NCBI GenBank assembly: GCA_030632385.1
Contig: DAOVUW010000020.1
Location: 1-12,178, forward strand
From: Candidatus Nanohalarchaeota archaeon
Lineage (GTDB): Archaea; EX4484-52
Reading direction: 5' to 3'
Length of the DNA stretch: 12,178 nt
Below, in pieces: positions 6,963-12,178 of the stretch. The notes below the pieces were generated by a model. That model did not search any database, was not told where the DNA came from, and saw only the letters and a list, made by a program, of their open reading frames with translations. The position numbers and the translations under genes were made by a program. Each line of letters starts with the position of its first letter. The first letter of the stretch is position 1.

Positions 6963-8598
6963 ACATCATTCCGGGATATCCGCCCATTCCACCCATTGGC
7001 GGCATAGCAGGAGCAGCCTCCTTTTCTTCTTTTATGTCTGTTATGAGAACTTCTGTTGTTAAGATCATTCCTGCAATGCTTCCTGCATTTTGTATTGCAT
7101 TTCTTACAACTTTTGCAGGATCAATGACGCCGGCTTTTATTAAATCTTCTACTTTGTCAGCTTTTGCATTATAACCTATATTCTTACCTTCTTTTTTCAA
7201 TTCTCCAACAACAACACCTGCTTCTTTTCCGCAATTTGTTATAATTTGTCTCAAAGGATATTCTATTGCTCTTTTTACAATTTCGACACCTGTTTGCTGT
7301 TCCTTATCCAATGCCATAGATTCCAAGTATTTTTGTGCTCGCAAAAGAGTAATTCCGCCACCGCAAACAACTCCTTCTTCAACTGCTGCTTTTGTTGCAT
7401 TCAAAGCATCATCCACTCTCATTTTTTTATCTTTCATTTCAGTTTCTGTTGCAGCGCCTACATTTATAACAGCAATACCTCCCGAAATTCTTCCAAGTCT
7501 TTTTTTAATAGAGTCCTTGTCATAATCGTTTTTTGTATTTTCTATTTGGGTTTTTAATTGAGATATTCTGTCGCTTATTTTTTCTTTGTCTCCTTTTCCA
7601 CCAATAATTGTTGTTTTTTCCTTTTCTATTTTTATTTTTTTTGCACTTCCAAGTTCTTCTAATTCAACTTTTTCAAGTTCCATTCCTTTATCTTTGCTTA
7701 TTAGAGTACCTCCTGTTAAAACTGCAATATCGTCCAGATTTGATTTTTGATCATCTCCAAAACCCGGTGCTTTTATTGCGCATACTTTTATTGCTCCGCG
7801 TAGATTGTTCAAAACCAGAGTTGCTAAAGCTTCTCCTTCAACATCTTCTGCAACAACAAGCAATGGTTTTCCTGTTTGAGATATTTTTTCAAGTAAAGAA
7901 ACCAATGGTTTTATAGTGGTTATTTTTTGATCAGTTGCCAGAATATATGCGTCTTCTAAAGATGCAATCATTTTTTCTGGATCATTAACCATATACGGAG
8001 AAATATATCCTCTGTCGAATTGCATTCCTTCCATAACTTCCAAAGTGGTTTCTGTGGATTTTGCTTCTTCAACGGTTATAAGTCCGTCCTTACCTACTTT
8101 TCCCATAGCCTTAGCAATCAAAGAACCTATTTCTTCATCATTGTTTGCAGAAATCGTTGCAACCTGTTTTATTTCTTCTTTGTTTTCAACTTTTTGCGAA
8201 TTTGTTTTAATGTATTCGACTATTTTTTCTGTTGCCTTATCTATCCCTCTTTTTAATTCAATCGGACATCCTCCAGCAGCAACATTCTTTAATCCTTCTG
8301 TTACGATTGCCTGTGCAAGTACTGTTCCTGTTGTGGTTCCGTCTCCTGCATCATCCTGTGTTTTGCTCGCTACTTCTTTTATCAATTGAGCACCCATGTT
8401 TTCAAAAGGTTCTTTTGCATCTATCTCTTTTGCGATTGTCACGCCATCATTTGTTATTGTAGGTGATCCAAATCCTTTATCAAGAATAACATATCTTCCC
8501 TTAGGACCTAATGTTACTTTTACTGCATCTGCTACTGTGTTTATTCCTTTTAATAACGAAGCTCTTGCTTTTTCATTAAATAATAATTGTTTTGCCAT
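6961..8598 (-). CDS. groEL: Chaperonin GroEL (group I, Hsp60)
   Basis: This is a full-length 545-residue group I chaperonin (E. coli 548). It assembles as a double heptameric ring that folds proteins with ATP and the GroES lid. Seen in sequence: TLGPKGR at 29-35, the ATP/Mg loop GDGTTT at 85-90 with D86 matching the catalytic-site Asp 87 of E. coli, NVGAATETEMK leading to RVDDALNATKAA with the equivalent of the ATP-hydrolysing Asp 398, and the CGGG nucleotide loop. The C-terminus ends in MPPMGGMGGYPGMM, a Gly/Met tail typical of group I and absent from thermosomes. It is the second gene after groES, 10 bp downstream. Group I chaperonins are the exception in archaea, which normally rely on thermosomes, so this gene pair was probably acquired from bacteria at some time. 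Codon use and AT content look like the neighbours, arguing against a very recent arrival. Confidence 0.98.
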   Translation of the reverse strand: MAKQLLFNEKARASLLKGINTVADAVKVTLGPKGRYVILDKGFGSPTITNDGVTIAKEIDAKEPFENMGAQLIKEVASKTQDDAGDGTTTGTVLAQAIVTEGLKNVAAGGCPIELKRGIDKATEKIVEYIKTNSQKVENKEEIKQVATISANNDEEIGSLIAKAMGKVGKDGLITVEEAKSTETTLEVMEGMQFDRGYISPYMVNDPEKMIASLEDAYILATDQKITTIKPLVSLLEKISQTGKPLLVVAEDVEGEALATLVLNNLRGAIKVCAIKAPGFGDDQKSNLDDIAVLTGGTLISKDKGMELEKVELEELGSAKKIKIEKEKTTIIGGKGDKEKISDRISQLKTQIENTKNDYDKDSIKKRLGRISGGIAVINVGAATETEMKDKKMRVDDALNATKAAVEEGVVCGGGITLLRAQKYLESMALDKEQQTGVEIVKRAIEYPLRQIITNCGKEAGVVVGELKKEGKNIGYNAKADKVEDLIKAGVIDPAKVVRNAIQNAGSIAGMILTTEVLITDIKEEKEAAPAMPPMGGMGGYPGMM

Positions 8599-8608
8599 AA
8601 TCTTTTAT

Positions 8609-8875
8609 TTATTCTATTTTTGCTAAAATATTCTTTATCTCTAAAATAAGATATTCTTCATCGTCTATTGTTACTTCTTCCCCGGAATATTTTTTATAAA
8701 GAATTTTATCTCCCATTTTTATATCTTCTTTTTCCTTCATCTTTCCGATTGCTTCAACAACACCAAATTGTGTTTTTTCTTTTGCGCTTTCCGGAATATA
8801 TATTCCGCCTTTTGTTTTTGTTTCACTCTTTTCTATTTTCACTAATACTTTATTTTCCAATGGTTGTATTTTCAT
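8609..8875 (-). CDS. groES: Co-chaperonin GroES (Hsp10)
   Basis: The 88-residue protein is the heptameric lid of GroEL. It has the N-terminal PLENKVLVKIEKSE strand region, the flexible mobile loop with GGIYIPE at 23-29 (GGIVL type in E. coli) that docks on the GroEL apical domain, and the KMGDKILYKKYSGEEV barrel segment (about 53-68) ending in YLILEIKNILA. Length is slightly shorter than the E. coli protein (97). The start is set by AGGTGAT (8879-8885), a 7-nt match to the 16S anti-Shine-Dalgarno sequence 3 nt before the ATG, the best ribosome binding site in the window. It leads a two-gene operon with groEL. Confidence 0.96.
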   Translation of the reverse strand: MKIQPLENKVLVKIEKSETKTKGGIYIPESAKEKTQFGVVEAIGKMKEKEDIKMGDKILYKKYSGEEVTIDDEEYLILEIKNILAKIE

Positions 8876-8884
8876 ATTATCACC

Positions 8885-8907
8885 TATTCCTATATTATAT
8901 AGGAATA
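8885..8907. promoter_or_regulatory. groES operator palindrome 1 (promoter-proximal)
   Basis: Perfect 10-bp arms TATTCCTATA and TATAGGAATA surround TTA. It lies immediately before the groES ribosome binding site and should cover the start of transcription predicted from the TATA-like box at 8911-8922. It does not match the bacterial CIRCE element. A bound repressor would block initiation. Confidence 0.7.
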
Positions 8908-8910
8908 AGT

Positions 8911-8922
8911 AATTTTATAAAT
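8911..8922 (-). promoter_or_regulatory. TATA-like box of the groES-groEL operon
   Basis: The minus strand reads ATTTATAAAATT between the two palindromes. Its centre is about 26 bp from 8890, giving a predicted leader of about 15 nt that contains the AGGTGAT ribosome binding site. A bacterial reading (TTGACT at 8951-8956 with a weak -10) is possible but has poor spacing. Confidence 0.5.
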
Positions 8923-8923
8923 A

Positions 8924-8946
8924 TATTCCTATAATATGTCGGAATA
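8924..8946. promoter_or_regulatory. groES operator palindrome 2 (distal, imperfect copy)
   Basis: The left arm TATTCCTATA is identical to that of palindrome 1. The right arm TGTCGGAATA matches 8 of 10 positions of TATAGGAATA, again around a 3-nt spacer. The centre is 39 bp from that of palindrome 1, on the other side of the TATA-like box. Two copies of one 23-bp dyad argue for a real protein-binding site. Confidence 0.65.
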
Positions 8947-8982
8947 AATAAGTCAATGTTTCTTATTCAAACTATCTAAAAT

Positions 8983-8990
8983 CTTAAATA
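8983..8990 (+). promoter_or_regulatory. TATA-like box of the KAP NTPase gene
   Basis: CTTAAATA here predicts a start of transcription near 9013, followed by AGGAA (9015-9019) about 9 nt before the ATG at 9029. The gene is divergent from groES, and palindrome 2 ends about 36 bp upstream of this box. Confidence 0.4.
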
Positions 8991-9028
8991 GATTTACGTG
9001 TGTTGTATAATTACAGGAAAAATATAAA

Positions 9029-10789
9029 ATGGCAAAAATAATTACTGATGTTCCGGCAGAAAATGCTTTTGATGAGTATGCTACTGCTTTGTCCAATATA
9101 ATTACAGGTTCTAATTCTCCTTTTACTATTGGTATACTAGGTGAATGGGGAGTTGGCAAAACCAGTTTAATGGAAAATATAAGTAGTAAATTGAAATGTA
9201 AAAAAAGTAATCCTCCTGTAGTTGTCTGGTTTGATGCATGGAGATGCCAACAGGAAAAAACATTTGCATTAATCCCTCTTTTGGGAACGATAATTTATGC
9301 TATTAAAAAAGACAGGAAATTAAAAAAGATTATGTCTGATTTTTTAAATTCAATTGAACTAAAATTTGGGCTCGAAGGAAACATGGGTCCTCTCAAAGCC
9401 ATTCTTGGAAGAAAAACACCCAAATTGATAGAAAGTCAATATTATGATAGTTTGAAGAAAATCGAAGATAACTTGAATGGTAAAAAAATAGTTGTTTTCA
9501 TAGATGACCTTGACAGATGCAGACCAGATAAGATTATAGAAATCATTGAATCATTAAAGGTTTTTCTCGATATCCAAGGATTTGTTTATGTAATGGCTCT
9601 GAGTCCCTCTTTTGTTGAAAAAGCAATAGAGGAAAAATATAAAAATTTAGGAATTAATGGTAAAAATTATCTTGAAAAAATAATTCAAATACCTATAATG
9701 CTGCCGGAATGGAATGAAATTAATCTTAAAAAATATCTGGAAAAAATAATAGATGAGAGAGATGAAGAGTATTCTACATTAAAAGAGCATATGGATATTA
9801 TTTTAGAAACAATTACAGGAACGCCGAGAGATATTAAAAGATTTATGAATACATATATCTGCGAACATGAATTTTTGGAAAAAGAAGCAAAAAAAGATAA
9901 AGGAGAGATGGAAGAGCATTTGATTTTAACAATTTTGAAATTTAAATGGAGTGATTATTATAATTATGTTTTAAGAGAAGAAAATCTAAAAGAATTAAAA
10001 ATTTATTTAAATTCTCGTAAAGAAGATAAAGAAAAGAAAATAGGACTATTTAACGAATTTGATGACAAGAAAAAGTTAGTTAACTTTCTCGAAAAAGAAA
10101 AAGTAAAGAAAATTATTAATAAAATAGAAGGTAAAGAATTGTTAGAATACGAAACAATAGGTAAAATCATTCCAAAAGAAATTAAAAACACAACACTATA
10201 TGAACCTTTTGCTAATTTTATGAGTGCTAATTTGGAGGGTGCTAATTTGGAGGGTGCTAATTTGGAGGGTGCTAATTTGTTTGATGCTAATTTAATTGGT
10301 GCTAATTTGAAGCGTGCTAATTTGAAGCGTGCTAATTTGAAGCGTGCTAATTTGTTTGATGCTAATTTAATTGGTGCTAATTTGAAGCGTGCTAATTTGA
10401 AGCGTGCTAATTTGGATGATGCTAATTTGATGAGTGCTAATTTGATGGGTGCCAATTTGGAAGATGCTAATTTACTTGATGCCAATTTGGAAGATGCTAA
10501 TTTACTTGATGCCAATTTGGAAGATGCTAATTTAATTGGTGCTAATTTAGAGGATGCTAATTTGATGGGTGCTATTATATTAAATATAAAACCTAATTAT
10601 TCACATATGAGAGTAAAAAACACAAATTTCGAAGATGCACTAATAAACAATAAATCCTTTTTAACTTATTTGAAAAAAAGAGGAGCAATCAATGTCCCTG
10701 ATGCAATAGAGAACAAAAATGAAATCATAAAAATTCTCAAAAAAAGAAATTATCCTCACCTTGAACAAATAAAGGAATTTTTAAAATAA
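9029..10789 (+). CDS. KAP-family P-loop NTPase with C-terminal pentapeptide-repeat beta-helix
   Basis: The 586-residue protein has three parts. Residues about 10-390 are a KAP NTPase: Walker A GEWGVGKTS (38-46, K44), the KAP-type WFDAWR (67-72), Walker B VVFIDDLDRC (155-164, D159/D160), and GTPRDIKRFMN (264-274), a likely sensor/arginine-finger segment. Residues 395-514 are 24 uninterrupted pentapeptide repeats of the form A-N-L-x-x, enough for six coils of a right-handed square beta-helix. Residues 515-586 are a small helical cap with a last degenerate repeat (TNFEDAL) and FLTYLKKRGAINVPDAI. Many KAP proteins carry membrane helices between Walker A and B; none is seen here, so it should be soluble. 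KAP and related STAND NTPases often act as switches, some in anti-phage defence; whether this one does is unknown. It reads away from groES and lies 116 bp ahead of the Rad50-like gene. Confidence 0.88.
   Translation: MAKIITDVPAENAFDEYATALSNIITGSNSPFTIGILGEWGVGKTSLMENISSKLKCKKSNPPVVVWFDAWRCQQEKTFALIPLLGTIIYAIKKDRKLKKIMSDFLNSIELKFGLEGNMGPLKAILGRKTPKLIESQYYDSLKKIEDNLNGKKIVVFIDDLDRCRPDKIIEIIESLKVFLDIQGFVYVMALSPSFVEKAIEEKYKNLGINGKNYLEKIIQIPIMLPEWNEINLKKYLEKIIDERDEEYSTLKEHMDIILETITGTPRDIKRFMNTYICEHEFLEKEAKKDKGEMEEHLILTILKFKWSDYYNYVLREENLKELKIYLNSRKEDKEKKIGLFNEFDDKKKLVNFLEKEKVKKIINKIEGKELLEYETIGKIIPKEIKNTTLYEPFANFMSANLEGANLEGANLEGANLFDANLIGANLKRANLKRANLKRANLFDANLIGANLKRANLKRANLDDANLMSANLMGANLEDANLLDANLEDANLLDANLEDANLIGANLEDANLMGAIILNIKPNYSHMRVKNTNFEDALINNKSFLTYLKKRGAINVPDAIENKNEIIKILKKRNYPHLEQIKEFLK
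10211..10570 (+). repeat. 15-bp tandem array of 24 units coding for pentapeptide repeats
   Basis: Each unit starts GCTAATTT (or GCCAATTT) and codes for Ala-Asn-Leu/Phe plus two variable residues. Copies are nearly identical outside the variable codons. Higher-order copies are visible: the four-unit block FD-IG-KR-KR occurs at 10271-10330 and again, base for base, at 10346-10405, and a 30-bp block (ED-LD, with GCC in its first codon) recurs at 10451-10480 and 10481-10510. Silent sites are also shared, so the array has expanded recently by slippage or unequal exchange rather than being kept similar by protein selection alone. Confidence 0.95.
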
Positions 10790-10802
10790 CCTTTCAAAAT
10801 AA

Positions 10803-10808
10803 TTTTTT
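10803..10808 (+). terminator. Weak T-tract after the KAP gene
   Basis: Six T occur 13 bp after the KAP stop codon, without a hairpin. It may end the KAP transcript, but read-through into the Rad50-like gene cannot be ruled out. Confidence 0.25.
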
Positions 10809-10866
10809 ATCCAACACTCCGAACCAACCAATCTCCAAAAAACCCAAAAGCGATTCAATTCAAATA

Positions 10867-10877
10867 AATTTAAAATA
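10867..10877 (+). promoter_or_regulatory. TATA-like box of the Rad50-like gene
   Basis: AATTTAAAATA lies about 34 bp before the ATG at 10906, giving a predicted start of transcription near 10897 and a leader of about 9 nt with only a weak ACGAG purine site. Confidence 0.35.
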
Positions 10878-10905
10878 TTCCATTCTTATTGTATAAAACG
10901 AGATT

Positions 10906-12171
10906 ATGATTTTCAAGAAATTGTTCTTAAAAAATATCCGGACATTTAAGGAAGCGACAATTGAGTTTCCAAAAAATGTTGTCTTGCTTGAAGGCGATAT
11001 CGGGAGCGGAAAGACAACAATATTAAAATCAATTGAATTTGCTCTTTTTGGGACAGGACCTCAAATTCGCGCAGCTTCTCTTTTGAGAAAAGGAGAGAAG
11101 ACTGCATGCGTTAATTTAAAGTTTGAAATGGACGGAAAGGAAATTTTGATAAAAAGAGGATTGAAAAAAACAAGCACAGGAGAAATAACGCAAATAAAAA
11201 GCGAATTGGTTGTTGATGAAGTTTCTTATTTATGCAGTCCCAAAGAGATGCGTTCAAAAATAATAACTCTGTTGAATTATCCAAAAGAACTGATTACAAA
11301 AGACCCTTCTTTATTGTATCGATATACGGTCTACAATCCGCAGGAAGAGACAAAAAAGATTTTGAGGATAAAAAAAGAAGAAAGATACGAACTATTGGGC
11401 AAGATATTTTCAATAGACAGATATAAATTAATTAAAGAAAATGCGAATATTTTGAAAAAAAATATTCGCGATGAAGGGGAATATTTAAAGGGCGTATTCA
11501 GCAATTTAGAAGATTACAAGAAGCAATGCAAAATACAGAAAAGCGAAATAATCAAACTCCGAAAAGAAGAATTGGAATTAGAAGAAAAACTCGCAAGCAT
11601 AAATGAAAAGAAAGCAAAGCTAAATGAAAAGGATAAAGCATTGAGCCAGAAGGCATTGGAATTTGAAAAAATAAAAAAGAGATTTGAAATAGAATCCAGT
11701 TTGCGCAAAGAAAAAACCAATTACTTGATTGAATTAAAACAAAGAGAGGAAGATGAAAAAAATTCATGCGCAAAAATAGAAGAGCAGATTAAAGAGTTTG
11801 CTCTTGTTAAAAAGGAAGTTGACGAAGAAAAAATAATCAAATTAACCAGAGAAAAACATGATTTGGAAAAAGAAATCCAAGAACATGCAGACAATAAAAA
11901 AAACATCCAAATAAAATTGGCAGGGATTGAACAAAATATAAAGAATAAAGAAGAGTTTATTTTAAAGAAAGACAAAGCAAAAGATGACTTAATCAAAATG
12001 CAAAAAGAAATAGCCCAAATAATGCAAGGTATAAAAGATAAAGAGGGCGTTGATGCATTGGCAACAGAGGAAGAAAAAAACATTAAAAAAAACAGGGATT
12101 TTTTTATATTTTTAAACATTCCAACAGCCCTGAAAGCATTAGTCATGATGTTATATATTCTTTATTTTTAG
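10906..12171 (+). CDS. Rad50/SMC-like ATPase, N-terminal half, probably frameshifted near its 3' end
   Basis: The 421-residue open frame begins with an ABC-type ATPase N-lobe: FLKNIRTFKEATIEFP, then Walker A GDIGSGKTT (30-38, K36), and a Q-loop in YNPQEET (143-149, Q146). Residues about 175-400 are a highly charged coiled coil. Rad50 works with Mre11 at DNA ends in repair, and family members are about 850-900 residues with a zinc hook between two coils and Walker B/signature motifs in the second half. None of these C-terminal motifs is present. The frame ends in the hydrophobic, non-coil LNIPTALKALVMMLYILYF, out of character with the coil. The frame two bases further on is open from 12087 to the window end, so a length change in the T runs at 12099-12113 is the likely cause. 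No Mre11 gene is adjacent; the neighbour upstream is the KAP gene. Confidence 0.8.
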   Translation: MIFKKLFLKNIRTFKEATIEFPKNVVLLEGDIGSGKTTILKSIEFALFGTGPQIRAASLLRKGEKTACVNLKFEMDGKEILIKRGLKKTSTGEITQIKSELVVDEVSYLCSPKEMRSKIITLLNYPKELITKDPSLLYRYTVYNPQEETKKILRIKKEERYELLGKIFSIDRYKLIKENANILKKNIRDEGEYLKGVFSNLEDYKKQCKIQKSEIIKLRKEELELEEKLASINEKKAKLNEKDKALSQKALEFEKIKKRFEIESSLRKEKTNYLIELKQREEDEKNSCAKIEEQIKEFALVKKEVDEEKIIKLTREKHDLEKEIQEHADNKKNIQIKLAGIEQNIKNKEEFILKKDKAKDDLIKMQKEIAQIMQGIKDKEGVDALATEEEKNIKKNRDFFIFLNIPTALKALVMMLYILYF

Positions 12172-12178
12172 ATAAATC

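Noticed and set aside
8893..8956. Bacterial sigma-70 promoter for groES (TTGACT and TATTAT/TATAAT-like boxes)
   Set aside because: The TTGACT to TATTAT spacing is only 14 bp, and the exact TATAAT in palindrome 1 has no -35 partner and would leave almost no leader. The archaeal TATA reading fits better, though not proven.
8953..9159. Minus-strand open frame upstream of groES
   Set aside because: It is antisense to the start of the KAP gene and its Walker A region, has a proline/serine-rich composition unlike a real protein, and no ribosome binding site was seen.
10003..10515. Long minus-strand open frame of repeated KLASS/KLAPI units opposite the KAP gene
   Set aside because: It is the antisense of the 15-bp pentapeptide array, which keeps every frame in phase. 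The protein is low complexity with no initiation signal, and the plus-strand frame has clear NTPase motifs.
10211..10570. CRISPR-like array
   Set aside because: The repeats are contiguous 15-bp coding units without unique spacers and translate to a regular pentapeptide helix.

Overview
The window looks like a low-GC, compact archaeal chromosome, most likely of DPANN type (Woesearchaeota/Pacearchaeota-like). This lineage call is inference. It rests on a UbiD-type decarboxylase in one gene train with isopentenyl phosphate kinase (the last two steps of the archaeal modified mevalonate route), on a Rad50/SMC-type ATPase start of archaeal style, on TATA-like boxes 24-30 bp upstream of starts rather than clear -35/-10 pairs, and on ribosome binding sites that match the archaeal/bacterial 16S tail. 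A bacterial-type GroES/GroEL pair is the main feature that does not fit a standard archaeon.

Layout. Positions 1-4030, all minus strand: a tightly packed train read right to left. It begins with a frameshifted, truncated AIM24-family relic, then isopentenyl phosphate kinase, a BRO-N/DinD-like DNA-binding protein, a HAD-IB phosphatase, and a UbiD-family decarboxylase that runs off the left edge. Spacers between genes are 3-11 bp. Positions 4183-5992: an alpha/beta hydrolase (minus) and a class I methyltransferase (plus) diverge from a 64-bp shared promoter region. Positions 6095-6820: an intact AIM24-family protein (minus), a paralogue of the relic. Positions 6961-8875: groES-groEL (minus), preceded by two copies of a 23-bp palindrome placed on either side of a TATA-like box. 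Positions 9029-10789 (plus): a KAP-family P-loop NTPase carrying 24 uninterrupted pentapeptide repeats encoded by a near-perfect 15-bp tandem array. Positions 10906-12171 (plus): the N-terminal ATPase half and first coiled coil of a Rad50/SMC-like protein, whose frame is probably broken just before the window ends.

How the parts fit. The kinase and the decarboxylase plausibly make isopentenyl phosphate and then IPP for archaeal lipids. The BRO protein and phosphatase between them have no obvious place in that pathway. GroES and GroEL form a self-contained folding machine with what looks like a dedicated stress operator. The KAP-pentapeptide protein is the best candidate for an undescribed system: a regulated NTPase joined to a rapidly diversifying beta-helix, next to a DNA-repair-type ATPase. 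No stretch over 300 bp lacks a gene. No tRNA, rRNA, CRISPR or insertion sequence was seen.
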